NCBI GenBank assembly: GCA_028131545.1
Contig: JAOICL010000023.1
Span: forward strand, 1 to 35,522
Source: Vibrio sp.
Lineage (GTDB): Bacteria > Pseudomonadota > Gammaproteobacteria > Enterobacterales > Vibrionaceae
Direction: 5' to 3'
DNA: 35,522 bases
Below are positions 16,905-25,676 of the stretch, piece by piece; the first letter of the stretch is position 1; the number at the start of each line of letters is the position of its first letter. The position numbers and the translations under genes were made by a program. The notes under the pieces are model-generated. The model was not told where the DNA came from, did not search any database, and worked only from the letters and a program-made list of their open reading frames with translations.

Positions 16905-18269
16905 CTAGCGACGATCGACAAATTCAATTTTAACCACCAACCCTGAATGAACCTGAGATGTCGAGTTGTCCATTAACATCAGTGCAGCATTATGTACTTT
17001 AGCAACGGCAGCGACCAAGGGTAATCCCAGTCCATATCCCTTTTCATGTCGACTTTGATCCATCCGATATAAACGCTCAAATACCTTTTCTTTTTCACTA
17101 TCAGGAATACCATCCCCAGTATCTGATATCATTAACGTTGTCGCATTCAACGTCAATGAAATCTCACCTCCTTCTGGGGTATACTTCATGGCATTATCTA
17201 GCAAATTATACACCATCCTAAACAGCAACGATGGGTCTCCCTTTATGGTAAGATCTTGTATTTCAAAATGAAGTGTCTGTCCTTTTTCTTCAATTTCTGG
17301 TTCAATTAATTCAATCGCATCATGAACTATCGTCTTTAAATTCACTCGATGAAATGATGCACTAATATTGCCATTTTCTAATTTAGACAATTCTAATAGT
17401 GCATTGAACGTTAACAAAATAGCATCAAATTCATGTTCTATATCATACAAGCCTTTTTGTATTCGTTCAGAATCCCCCCCCTCTAATGCTTGTAATTTAT
17501 TCTTAATTCTCGTCATTGGGGTACGAAGGTCATGCGCTATCGCATCGGTGACACCCTGTATTTGATTAACAGAGCCTTCGACTCGATCAAGTAATCGATT
17601 CAATTGTTGCGCTAACATGCCCCATTCGTCGGATTGATTCGATACCTTCGCTCGTACTGAAAAGTTACCCAGCTCAATTTCTGTGACTACATAGGAAATC
17701 GTATCCAATTGACGCTGAATCTTTCTTTTTACAATCCAACTAGGGATGAAAGATAAAATAGCGGCAATCAATAGAACCCAGCTCCCTGCATATAGGAATC
17801 GAGTTTTAAATTCGGTTAATTCCTCTTGGCTTGACGCCACAAGAATTTTCCCTTCCCCTAACGGGAACGTACACCCATGTAAAATACCAATGTCTCTATT
17901 TAGCCCACCCCAAATCGGAAAAGACGTTAACTGAGGGCAGGCTGAAATTGGCTTAGGAAAATGGCTCAAAGAACCCGATACTCGATCATGCTCATCACGT
18001 GCAAGAGTAATGAATCCTTCAGAAGAATAGGTAAATTGATCAACTAATTGATCGAACCCCATGGTGGGATTGGTTTGATAAAGCGTTGTAATTTGTAATA
18101 TATGTTGATCTAAGCGTTGCTTTCTTGACTGCTCAATGGGTTTAATACTCAGCCAATATACCGACGTTAAGCTTATCGCAACCATTGTCCACATTAGTAA
18201 TACAACCAATAGCGATAAACGAAATAGCGAATGATTACGCCACAAAGCGCTGACTGAGCTGACGATCAT
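16905..18269 (-). CDS. Sensor histidine kinase
   Basis: A 454-residue inner-membrane kinase. The first membrane helix spans about residues 17-40, a periplasmic sensor domain about 41-158 and the second helix about 159-180. The HAMP linker runs about 181-233. The phospho-acceptor His is at residue 246 in AIAHDLRTPMTRIKNKL. The ATPase domain shows the N box NLLDNAMKYTPEGG, the G1 box DTGDGIP and the G2 box GYGLGLPL. The sensor domain holds two cysteines (about 111 and 133). Its ATG overlaps the stop of the response regulator gene (ATGA), so the pair is coupled. Order PepSY protein, regulator, kinase on one strand suggests one operon. The stimulus is not predictable. Confidence 0.93.
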   Translation of the reverse strand: MIVSSVSALWRNHSLFRLSLLVVLLMWTMVAISLTSVYWLSIKPIEQSRKQRLDQHILQITTLYQTNPTMGFDQLVDQFTYSSEGFITLARDEHDRVSGSLSHFPKPISACPQLTSFPIWGGLNRDIGILHGCTFPLGEGKILVASSQEELTEFKTRFLYAGSWVLLIAAILSFIPSWIVKRKIQRQLDTISYVVTEIELGNFSVRAKVSNQSDEWGMLAQQLNRLLDRVEGSVNQIQGVTDAIAHDLRTPMTRIKNKLQALEGGDSERIQKGLYDIEHEFDAILLTFNALLELSKLENGNISASFHRVNLKTIVHDAIELIEPEIEEKGQTLHFEIQDLTIKGDPSLLFRMVYNLLDNAMKYTPEGGEISLTLNATTLMISDTGDGIPDSEKEKVFERLYRMDQSRHEKGYGLGLPLVAAVAKVHNAALMLMDNSTSQVHSGLVVKIEFVDRR

Positions 18270-18949
18270 AATTTACACATTCTATAGCCAGAGCCTCGGA
18301 TGGTTTCAATCATTTTAGGGCGCCCTTCCCCTTCTAGTTTTTTTCTTAATCGTGCAATATGGACATCAATGACATTGGTTTGAGGGTCAAAGTTATAGTC
18401 CCAGACTGCCTCAAAGAGCAAGGAACGAGTCACCACTTGATCAACATGCTCCATGAAGTATTTAACCAACTGAAATTCTTTCGTTTGTAATGAAATAACG
18501 TCATCATTAAATGCAACCTGCTGAGACAGTAAATCCAATGTTAAGTGACCATTTTCCAACTTATGAGTACTGCCTTCAACACGAGCGAGGTTATCTCTTG
18601 CGGCTAGGATTTCTACTCTGGCGATGAGTTCCGATAAAGCAAAGGGTTTGACCAAGTAATCATCCCCCCCTTGCTTTAAGCCTTTCACTCGTTCATCAAC
18701 ACTATCTAAGGCACTGAGAATTAACACTCTCGATGTCGTATTGGCGTTTTTCAATGTCGATAGCACGGTTAAACCGTCTAACTTAGGTAACATTCTATCG
18801 AGAATGATCACATCATAGGCTGTTTCTAAAGCGAGGAAGAGTCCATCCTGACCATTCTCGGCCAAATCAACAACCCAGCCATTTTGCTTCAAAGACTGCC
18901 CAAGATATTCCCGAGTTTCTCGATCGTCTTCTACCACCAATACTTTCAT
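18266..18949 (-). CDS. OmpR-family response regulator
   Basis: A 227-residue DNA-binding regulator. The receiver domain (1-120) shows the acidic pair in VVEDD, the phospho-acceptor Asp51 in VIILDRMLP and Lys101 in LVKPFALSEL. The C-terminal winged helix (about 130-225) ends with DVHIARLRKKL and IETIRGSGYRM. It is the cognate partner of the kinase encoded immediately downstream with a 4-bp overlap. The ATG has AAGGTG ahead of it; a 16-bp tandem repeat lies directly before that site and may affect expression or bind the regulator itself. Confidence 0.94.
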   Translation of the reverse strand: MKVLVVEDDRETREYLGQSLKQNGWVVDLAENGQDGLFLALETAYDVIILDRMLPKLDGLTVLSTLKNANTTSRVLILSALDSVDERVKGLKQGGDDYLVKPFALSELIARVEILAARDNLARVEGSTHKLENGHLTLDLLSQQVAFNDDVISLQTKEFQLVKYFMEHVDQVVTRSLLFEAVWDYNFDPQTNVIDVHIARLRKKLEGEGRPKMIETIRGSGYRMCKL

Positions 18950-18959
18950 TGTTTCACCT

Positions 18960-19007
18960 TAATCGAGGTTAGTGTTAATCGAGGTTAGTGCTAATCGAGA
19001 TTAGTGT
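18960..19007. repeat. 16-bp direct repeat, three copies, upstream of the response regulator
   Basis: Copies at 18960-18975, 18976-18991 and 18992-19007 read taatcgaggttagtg(t/c), with one change in the third copy. That copy contains the perfect inverted repeat TAATC...GATTA and overlaps the stop codon of the PepSY gene. The array fills the whole gap up to the regulator's ribosome-binding site. Confidence 0.85.
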
Positions 19008-19570
19008 TTATGCTTACCTTTATGGTGCATCACTGGGATTTCTTCACCATTGTCTAAATTAACCAGTATTTTCTGTCTCATGCCTTTATCGGTGAACATT
19101 TTCACTTCATAGAAGCTAATGCCTTTTTTATGCTCGAGTTCAACTTCTAATACCTTTCCTTGATATTTGCTTTCCAATGATGGGATTAAGCTTTCCAATT
19201 GAACTGACGATGCTTTTACTGCATTAATCGCTTTTTCATCACGCTCATCGAGATCATTAACCCCAAAAAATGACAACGATTCTGATTCTTCTTCTAAAAC
19301 ACGGCCATCTTCCAACGAATATACTCTTTCATACTCTTTATCGGCGGTTAAGTCGATCGTTTTTACTTCAAAAACCATCTGCTTATTTTCGTCGTCTAAT
19401 TCAATATCCGTAATAGTTTCATTGTCTCCAATCGTTTTTATTATATCAATAAGTTGAACGTCACTGGATTTAATGGCCATGTATTCAAGAGCTTTATGAC
19501 CACCAGCGACGGCTGCGCCAGTTGCTGCTACTGATAAAACGACGGCTAGAATTGATTTTTTAATTGTCAT
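19001..19570 (-). CDS. Periplasmic PepSY-domain protein
   Basis: A 189-residue secreted protein with a signal peptide (MTIKKSILAVVLSVAATGAAVAG). The C-terminal part, with YQGKVLEVELEHKKGISFYEVKMFTDKGMRQKILVNLDNGEEI, is a PepSY-type module, and an earlier segment around residues 45-90 looks like a divergent second copy. It ends in a His/Lys-rich tail (MHHKGKHKH), which could bind metal. It begins the operon with the two-component genes, so it may modulate the kinase sensor in the periplasm, as PepSY proteins next to two-component genes are thought to do; this is inference. Confidence 0.8.
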   Translation of the reverse strand: MTIKKSILAVVLSVAATGAAVAGGHKALEYMAIKSSDVQLIDIIKTIGDNETITDIELDDENKQMVFEVKTIDLTADKEYERVYSLEDGRVLEEESESLSFFGVNDLDERDEKAINAVKASSVQLESLIPSLESKYQGKVLEVELEHKKGISFYEVKMFTDKGMRQKILVNLDNGEEIPVMHHKGKHKH

Positions 19571-19937
19571 GATGATTACCTCTTAAAGTCATTATAGAGA
19601 AAGAATAAGAAAAGAAACAAAGTGCACCATGCTAAGCAAAGCCAAGTAACTATAAACACTTATTTTTGCGCCTCGGGTTAATTTTGTTCTTCCCATGTGA
19701 TTTCTCTCGTTCGTTATCGTTGATTACGGGAATAAGATTACCAACACAAAATGAACTCCAAATGGAACCAAGATTAAAAAAAGTTAATGTTGCCTTGATA
19801 GTACCTATTGATAATCTCATCATTATTCTGAACCACCCGCTTAGAGAATGCTTTAAAACTCGATAATTTAGTATATTCTTAACATTAGGTGAAAAGATTC
19901 TACACCGACGACATTGCTCAAGGATGAGGTAAATGAT
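19571..19937. other. Divergent promoter region, PepSY operon and small membrane protein
   Basis: A 367-bp AT-rich region with no supported gene; short plus-strand frames here lack start signals. I see no clear palindrome or copy of the 16-bp repeat. Confidence 0.4.
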
Positions 19938-20354
19938 ATGAATACAACGACCGTTCGATTAAGCTTATTTCTTATCGGCTATATCCTCTCCATTACCACT
20001 GTGGCTTTCGCGGGTAATCTCGACAATACAACGATCATCAATGTCTCACTGGGTTTACTGTGTTTATTTCTTCATTACAAAGAAACCGATCATGCTGCCT
20101 CCCTAGTGATGGCTATCCTATTGATATTTAGAATATTAATTGGGGGTGTTTTGTATCATGTACTGAGTCAGTATCAGCCTGAGGCTTTAATGATACATTT
20201 AACTGTTTCGGCATGGGTTTGCTACGTCACATACCACTGTATTAAAGAAGATCGTAAAGACACTAATACGATTCATATAGTCAGAGATCACACTCATAGC
20301 GCTCATCAAACGGCCAGTCAGAAAAACAAATTTCTCAGTAAACTTTACAGATAA
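19938..20354 (+). CDS. Small four-helix membrane protein, unknown function
   Basis: A 138-residue protein with about four hydrophobic segments (roughly 6-25, 33-47, 54-77 and 84-102) and a hydrophilic His-rich C-terminal tail of about 30 residues. I do not recognise a family. The start used here has GAGG eight bases upstream; a start eight codons earlier is less well placed. It is divergent from the PepSY/two-component operon, so it could be a member of that regulon. Confidence 0.6.
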   Translation: MNTTTVRLSLFLIGYILSITTVAFAGNLDNTTIINVSLGLLCLFLHYKETDHAASLVMAILLIFRILIGGVLYHVLSQYQPEALMIHLTVSAWVCYVTYHCIKEDRKDTNTIHIVRDHTHSAHQTASQKNKFLSKLYR

Positions 20355-20387
20355 AACATACATTTATATCTATGATTAAGTTATAGC

Positions 20388-20417
20388 CTCTCCCTAAATA
20401 AATTCAGTTAGGGGAGC
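20388..20417 (+). other. Hairpin upstream of the lipoprotein esterase gene
   Basis: CTCCCTAA and TTAGGGGAG can pair with one bulged G around a roughly 10-base loop. It has no T-run, and could be an mRNA end structure of the membrane-protein gene or a 5' leader element. Confidence 0.4.
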
Positions 20418-20444
20418 GATCGCGTCTTAATTTATGGAATTATT

Positions 20445-21815
20445 ATGAATAAATCGTTTTTTTCCTACGCCTTGATGGGTTCTTCCTCTTTAATTCTTGC
20501 TGCATGTTCCTCAGAACCTCGTACTGATGCCAAAGCATGCCCTCCTTCTAATACCCCCAATACCGTCACAGTATGTATTACGGATCGCGCTGATAAGCCT
20601 TCTAAAAGTGACCTGTATATTGCCGGTACCCATAATGGTTGGGAAGCGAACAGTACAATAGGAAAGCTAAAGAAAATTAATCATCATACCTACTCTTACG
20701 ATTTAAAGTTTGAGAATCCTGGTGATATCCATCAATTTAAATTTACCCGAGGATCATGGGATACGGTTGAAGTCGATGGACGTGGCTACGATATCGCGAA
20801 TCGACATATTCAATTGAGAGGACAAAACCAAGTCATTAACCTTACGATTGAAGGCTGGGCCGATCAACAAAAAAATGGGCATTCCCTAGGCGGTAAACCC
20901 ACCCTAAGTTATGGTCAAATTGATGAAATAGAATTTGTTTTTCCAATTGATACCTTTAAAAGAGGGAAAGGTAACCATGTTCCAAGGGACACCAAACGTC
21001 TCGTTCGTGTTTGGACACCAGAAGGCTATGATAAAAATCGTTCTTCACCATATAAAGTGATTTATGCGTTTGATGGGCAAAATTTATTCAGTAATGAACA
21101 CTCTTCCCATGCTATGGAATGGGAGCTTGATGAAGCATTGAACTATAAGAATGCCGACTATATTGTTGTCGGGTTAGACAGTCCTGCCGCATCAACACCG
21201 CCTAAAAATGCAACCGATAATACCAAAGAGACCTTAAGTTCAGACTACCGTCGGTATGTTGAATACAGCGCTCTTGACTGGGAACATCCAACCTATGGGG
21301 AAATTGAAGGACAAGGCTTTGCTACGATTGAATTTCTTGTTGAACAAATCATTCCTAAAGTAGAAAAGCTTTATAATGTCTCTGATAAAAAGTCAGATCG
21401 CGTGGTAATGGGATCGTCAATGGGTGGATATTTATCACTTATCGCGATATCAAAACGCCAACCTATCTTTGGAAAAGCCATCGCCCTATCTCATGCGACG
21501 ACTCATAAAACCAGTCAATCACTTCACCCTAATTGTCGTGGCGAGGCCTGTCTTGGTTACGGCGGTAAATACATCAGGGACTATATTGAAAAAAATGGAT
21601 TTGCTGAAGATGCCATCGTATATCTCGATATGGGAACACAAGAAGTCACCTCTGTCGCAAAACAAAGCGAGATGTTAGAAGGCCACCGACGAATGATTAA
21701 TGCCATTCAATCCACGGGGATTAAGTTTGAGCATGATGAAATAAGCAATGGTGTACATGACGAAGAAGCATGGGCCGAACGTTTTCCAAAAATATATGAT
21801 CAAATATTGAAATAA
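20445..21815 (+). CDS. Lipoprotein esterase with an N-terminal carbohydrate-binding-like domain
   Basis: A 456-residue lipoprotein: signal peptide MNKSFFSYALMGSSSLILAAC with lipobox LAAC at residues 18-21. Residues about 38-145 resemble a starch/glycogen-binding-type beta-sandwich (DLYIAGTHNGWEANS... HQFKFTRGSWDTVEVDGRG). Residues about 175-455 form an alpha/beta-hydrolase of the putative esterase (Fes/IroE, esterase D-like) superfamily. The nucleophile is in VVMGSSMGGYLSL, and VRVWTPEGYDKNRSSPYKVIYAFDGQNLF is a typical entry strand. The likely catalytic His is in NGVHDEEAW. It acts at the periplasmic or outer-membrane face, on an unknown ester. A strong terminator follows. Confidence 0.82.
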   Translation: MNKSFFSYALMGSSSLILAACSSEPRTDAKACPPSNTPNTVTVCITDRADKPSKSDLYIAGTHNGWEANSTIGKLKKINHHTYSYDLKFENPGDIHQFKFTRGSWDTVEVDGRGYDIANRHIQLRGQNQVINLTIEGWADQQKNGHSLGGKPTLSYGQIDEIEFVFPIDTFKRGKGNHVPRDTKRLVRVWTPEGYDKNRSSPYKVIYAFDGQNLFSNEHSSHAMEWELDEALNYKNADYIVVGLDSPAASTPPKNATDNTKETLSSDYRRYVEYSALDWEHPTYGEIEGQGFATIEFLVEQIIPKVEKLYNVSDKKSDRVVMGSSMGGYLSLIAISKRQPIFGKAIALSHATTHKTSQSLHPNCRGEACLGYGGKYIRDYIEKNGFAEDAIVYLDMGTQEVTSVAKQSEMLEGHRRMINAIQSTGIKFEHDEISNGVHDEEAWAERFPKIYDQILK

Positions 21816-21862
21816 AATCGTTTTTCGCTGTCTACTGTCATACTCTCATTAATAAGAGGGAC

Positions 21863-21890
21863 AAATAAGGGGCTTTACGCCCCTTATTTA
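21863..21890 (+). terminator. Terminator after the lipoprotein esterase
   Basis: AAATAAGGGGC and GCCCCTTATTT are exact 11-bp complements around TTTAC. The sequence TTTATTCACTATCAC is then directly duplicated (21887-21901 and 21903-21917). Confidence 0.92.
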
Positions 21891-22030
21891 TTCACTATCA
21901 CGTTTATTCACTATCACATGCCAATATCAGCAAGTTTTAGTGAAAGCGTATTGAGTGACTCTGTGCTTTAACAGTGGCCATATATTTAAACCATGCTCAA
22001 TTTTTAACGGATTAACGGATTGGTATTATT

Positions 22031-24172
22031 TTGAATTATCATCGACGACTTTCATACGGCTTGCTTGGCTTCTTCCTATTGTGTTCCATCCTATTTAACC
22101 CTGCTTTCGCTCAAAGCTCTGGTTGGGTAACGGAACCCAATCACCCCCCAGTTAAAGTACGCTTTACTGCGACAGGCGGATACGATGTTAAAAATAAAAC
22201 CGTTGAAGTCTTACTGGAAGTGAATCTTGATGAGGGCTGGAAAACCTACTGGCGATCACCTGGTGAAGGTGGTATTGCTCCCAAGCTCACTTGGAATGAT
22301 TCTGATAATATCAATAATATGACTTGGTCATGGCCAATGCCTGCGTATTATGACCAACTTGGCTTAGCCACATTAGGTTATAAAAAGAAAGTCAATTTCC
22401 CACTTACATTGCATGTCGACGATATGACTCGACCATTGTATTTTGGTGGTACGTTAGCCTTACCAAGTTGTACTACTATCTGTGTTATTACCGACTACCC
22501 AGTTTCTCTTTTCTTTCATCCAACGAATGTACAACCGAATAGTGACGCTGCCTTCCTCTACTCTCAAGGCGTCAGTTTTACTCCAAAGGTCAACCAACAA
22601 TTTTCAATCGATGGAACCTATTGGAATAAAGAGGCTCAGACGTTAACCTTGCAACTATCTCAAGCACGAGATTGGGTCAAACCAACCGTACTTATCGATG
22701 GAAAAGACGTTGAAAATGACATGTTTTCTGAACCAGAAATATCCCTCTCTGAACGTACTTTGTATGCGGTATATAAAGTCAAAAATTGGGCAGGCAATGT
22801 TGAACTGAATAAAAAACATATCACCGTCACCGTCTCGGATGATGTCATTCTTTCAGAAGCCAATACCACGGTATCCAACACCACACCAATCAACGTCACT
22901 CAACAGGGAACAAATAGCCTCCTGACTATCATCGGATTTGCATTAATTGGCGGATTGATACTGAACATTATGCCCTGCGTATTGCCTGTTTTAGGGATGA
23001 AATTAAATAGCCTTATTGCTTTAAATACTTCCGAGTCATTAAATACTTCCAACCCATTAAATAGCCTTAGTCAACATAGTGCTACTAAAAAACAATCCAC
23101 ACGTTCTATTCGAACCTCTTTCTTAGCGTCTTCTTTGGGTATTATTTTCTCATTTTTGCTTATCGCTGCTGGTCTCAGTGTATTGAAATATACAGGGCAA
23201 AGTGTGGGTTGGGGAATTCAATTCCAAAGTCTTGGTTTCATCTTATTGATGGTTGTCATTACGCTTATCTTTGCAATGAACCTCATCGGCTTATTTGAAA
23301 TTCAATTACCTACCTCTTTAAACACCTGGGCTGCGACAAAGGGAGACAACTCTCACCTCGGGCACTTTATTCAAGGTGCATTCGCTACTCTTTTGGCCAC
23401 GCCATGCAGCGCGCCTTTTTTAGGGACCGCTGTCGCTTATGCTCTTGGGGCTTCTTACTTTGAAATGTGGGGTATCTTCTTTGCATTAGGCGTTGGCATG
23501 AGTTTACCTTGGCTAACCTTTATGGTTTTTCCATCGTTAATTCGCTTTATGCCAAAACCAGGCCCCTGGATGAATAACATCAAATACCTCTTTGGGATCA
23601 TGATGTTAATTACATCGGTTTGGCTGATCACTCTTTTACAAAGCTTTATCGATACACAGTGGGTCTACGCTATCATTGCCACTTTATTAATAGTGACCCT
23701 CATTTTAATCTCTAAAAAACACGGTAAAAAACCCGCGATCATCGTGTGTAGTATCGCCGTCATTACCTCAGGAATGGGTTTAATTATCGGCAGTGTCACC
23801 GCCGACAAGTGGGCAACCCCTATCGTGAATGATATTGAATGGCAGCCATTGGATGCAGATAAAATACCTTCTCTTGTTCAACAAGGAAAAACGGTGTTTG
23901 TAGATGTGACTGCTGATTGGTGTATTACCTGTAAAGCCAATAAAATCGGAGTCCTATTACAAGATCCTGTTTATAGTGCCTTAAAGGATGACAATATTGT
24001 CACGATGAAAGGAGATTGGACTCGCCCAAGTGATGCAATCACTCACTACTTACAGCAACATAACCGCTTTGGTGTGCCTTTTAATATTGTTTATAGCCCT
24101 AAACACCCAAATGGGATCGAGTTACCCGTCATTTTAAGCAGTGATGATGTCATGAATGCGATAGAACCGTAA
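22031..24172 (+). CDS. scsB: ScsB/DsbD-like membrane thiol:disulfide reductase
   Basis: A 713-residue inner-membrane protein that passes electrons from cytoplasmic thioredoxin to the periplasm. It has a signal peptide (MNYHRRLSYGLLGFFLLCSILFNPAFA). The N-terminal periplasmic domain has a Cys pair at about residues 147 and 151 (PSCTTIC). An eight-helix DsbD core carries the paired cysteines in MPCVLPVLGMK and TPCSAPFLGTA, and the C-terminal thioredoxin domain has CITC in DVTADWCITCKANK. The long N-terminal domain and the PSCTTIC motif favour the ScsB branch over classical DsbD. The start must be TTG: the in-frame stop at 22013 leaves no ATG or GTG that keeps the signal peptide. The usual partners ScsC and ScsD are not intact nearby. 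Confidence 0.88.
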   Translation: MNYHRRLSYGLLGFFLLCSILFNPAFAQSSGWVTEPNHPPVKVRFTATGGYDVKNKTVEVLLEVNLDEGWKTYWRSPGEGGIAPKLTWNDSDNINNMTWSWPMPAYYDQLGLATLGYKKKVNFPLTLHVDDMTRPLYFGGTLALPSCTTICVITDYPVSLFFHPTNVQPNSDAAFLYSQGVSFTPKVNQQFSIDGTYWNKEAQTLTLQLSQARDWVKPTVLIDGKDVENDMFSEPEISLSERTLYAVYKVKNWAGNVELNKKHITVTVSDDVILSEANTTVSNTTPINVTQQGTNSLLTIIGFALIGGLILNIMPCVLPVLGMKLNSLIALNTSESLNTSNPLNSLSQHSATKKQSTRSIRTSFLASSLGIIFSFLLIAAGLSVLKYTGQSVGWGIQFQSLGFILLMVVITLIFAMNLIGLFEIQLPTSLNTWAATKGDNSHLGHFIQGAFATLLATPCSAPFLGTAVAYALGASYFEMWGIFFALGVGMSLPWLTFMVFPSLIRFMPKPGPWMNNIKYLFGIMMLITSVWLITLLQSFIDTQWVYAIIATLLIVTLILISKKHGKKPAIIVCSIAVITSGMGLIIGSVTADKWATPIVNDIEWQPLDADKIPSLVQQGKTVFVDVTADWCITCKANKIGVLLQDPVYSALKDDNIVTMKGDWTRPSDAITHYLQQHNRFGVPFNIVYSPKHPNGIELPVILSSDDVMNAIEP

Positions 24173-24309
24173 CGATGGCGACAAAGATAAAGAAATGGGG
24201 AATCAATATCACACCCACCATTTTGATTGTGAAAAATGGTGGGGCCACCCCTTTAACCATCAGGTTTACGGCACCATTGGGTATATGATTTTTTTACTGG
24301 TTCGCCTAA
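24171..24309 (+). pseudogene. Decayed C-terminal tail of an ScsD/TlpA-like thioredoxin
   Basis: Directly after scsB, the plus strand encodes KWGINITPTILIVKNG, then a few degenerate residues, FTAPLGI, an in-frame TGA at 24286, and FFYWFA before a TAA at 24307. This follows the tail of ScsD (W-x-V-x-VTPT-x-VVV-x-x-G ... G-x-T-x-x-x-G-x-x-x-RLWWA). In another frame just before, NDGDKDKE resembles the VNDPQG stretch that precedes it in ScsD, implying a frameshift. No thioredoxin active site or N-terminal half remains. Confidence 0.55.
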
Positions 24310-24310
24310 A

Positions 24311-24341
24311 GATAAGGCTGAGTTAGCCTTTCTTATTTTTC
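24311..24341 (+). terminator. Terminator after scsB
   Basis: AAGGCT and AGCCTT form a 6-bp stem (24314-24330) followed by tcttatttttct on the plus strand. It overlaps the last codons of the minus-strand small gene. Confidence 0.65.
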
Positions 24342-24511
24342 TCAATATGAGATTTTACGATCTTTTTTTCTACCGCATCAGCTGCTTTATCCGTAACGGT
24401 ATCAATCACACTATCGTATTTACCATTCATATTGAAACGTTCATTGGCCACTTTCTTAACAGCTTTTTTGAACATAGATTTGCTTTTATCATTGAATAAA
24501 TTGTTTAACAT
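24323..24511 (-). CDS. Small basic protein, unknown function
   Basis: A 62-residue Lys-rich, probably helical protein (MLNNLFNDKSKSMFKKAVKK...) with no cysteine and no membrane segment. An excellent ribosome-binding site (AAGGAGA) lies seven to eight bases before the ATG, which makes it a real gene rather than a chance frame. I recognise no family. It stands alone between scsB and yghU. Confidence 0.6.
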   Translation of the reverse strand: MLNNLFNDKSKSMFKKAVKKVANERFNMNGKYDSVIDTVTDKAADAVEKKIVKSHIEKNKKG

Positions 24512-24757
24512 CGAATGTTCTCCTTCATGATGATGACGCTATATTCTACCGAAAGCCATCTACCGTATGTTAATACGAGGTTATCTTCTAAGACATAGGT
24601 ACATAGATATAACCAATTGACGTAATAGGTTTTATCCATTTCACTTTATCGCGGAGAATAAATACATTGGTTAATAACAAACAGTAAAGACACTCCCATC
24701 TATGACTACAATACAGATAGAAGCGTAATTAATACATTTTATATTGTAAGGATTCTT

Positions 24758-25618
24758 ATGACGGAACATTATCAACCACCGAAAGTCTGGCAACATCAAT
24801 CTCCTAAAGGCGACCCTTGGGCTCATATTAATCGTCCTATCGCTGGCGCTACGCATGACAAAGAGCTGCCACTTGGTCAACACCCTATTCAACTCTATTC
24901 CCTAGGGACACCCAACGGTCAGAAGGTCACCATATTATTGGAGGAGCTGCTTGCTGCTGGAATCACAGAAGCAGAATACGATGCTCACTTAATCAATATT
25001 GGTGAAGGCGATCAGTTTGGTAGTGGGTTTGTTGATATCAACCCAAATTCCAAGATTCCCGCTCTATTAGATACCAGTGTGACCTCTGCCATTCCGGTGT
25101 TTGAGTCAGGATCCATCTTGTATTATCTCGCCGATAAATTTAATTACTTTCTACCCAAGGATGCTACCGCTAAAACACAAGTGATGAACTGGTTATTTTG
25201 GCTGCATGGTGCTGCGCCTTTCCTAGGCGGAGGATTTGGTCATTTTTATGCGTACGCCGCTGATAAACAAGAATACCCCATTAATCGTTATACCCTCGAA
25301 ATTAAACGCCAATTGGACTTACTCGATAAGCATTTAGAAAAGAACCGCTATTTTGCTGGAGAGGAATACAGTATTGCCGATATCGCGATTTGGCCTTGGT
25401 ATGGTAATCTTGCACTGGGGGAACTGTACAATGATTCAGCGCAATTCCTCGATATCCAATCCTATACACACTTTAATCGCTGGGTTAAAGATGTTGAAAG
25501 TCGCCCTGCTGTTCAACGAGGAAGAATCGTGAATAAATCATGGGGGGAGCCTTGGGAGCAACTCAAAGAAAGGCACTCTGCTCAAGACATCGATGATGCA
25601 TTAGCACAGCGCCCTTAA
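24758..25618 (+). CDS. yghU: Glutathione S-transferase family disulfide-bond oxidoreductase YghU
   Basis: A 286-residue cytoplasmic protein of the YghU/Ure2p-like nu-class GST family, which binds two glutathione molecules and reduces disulfides and organic hydroperoxides. The N-terminal extension YQPPKVWQHQSPKGDPWAHINRP is typical of YghU. The thioredoxin-fold part shows LYSLGTPNGQKVTILLEEL with the TPNG glutathione-site loop, then NPNSKIPAL and FESGSILYYLADKF. The C-terminal all-helical domain contains YSIADIAIWPWYG. AAGGATT precedes the ATG. Its neighbours on the other strand are also glutathione-dependent enzymes. Confidence 0.93.
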   Translation: MTEHYQPPKVWQHQSPKGDPWAHINRPIAGATHDKELPLGQHPIQLYSLGTPNGQKVTILLEELLAAGITEAEYDAHLINIGEGDQFGSGFVDINPNSKIPALLDTSVTSAIPVFESGSILYYLADKFNYFLPKDATAKTQVMNWLFWLHGAAPFLGGGFGHFYAYAADKQEYPINRYTLEIKRQLDLLDKHLEKNRYFAGEEYSIADIAIWPWYGNLALGELYNDSAQFLDIQSYTHFNRWVKDVESRPAVQRGRIVNKSWGEPWEQLKERHSAQDIDDALAQRP

Positions 25619-25676
25619 TCAATAAATGATGAAGAATAAGTGAATCAGATTGATGTCTATTTCACTTATTTTTTAA

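Noticed and set aside
22660..22899. 79-codon minus-strand frame inside scsB
   Set aside because: Shadow of the scsB periplasmic domain, with no start signal.
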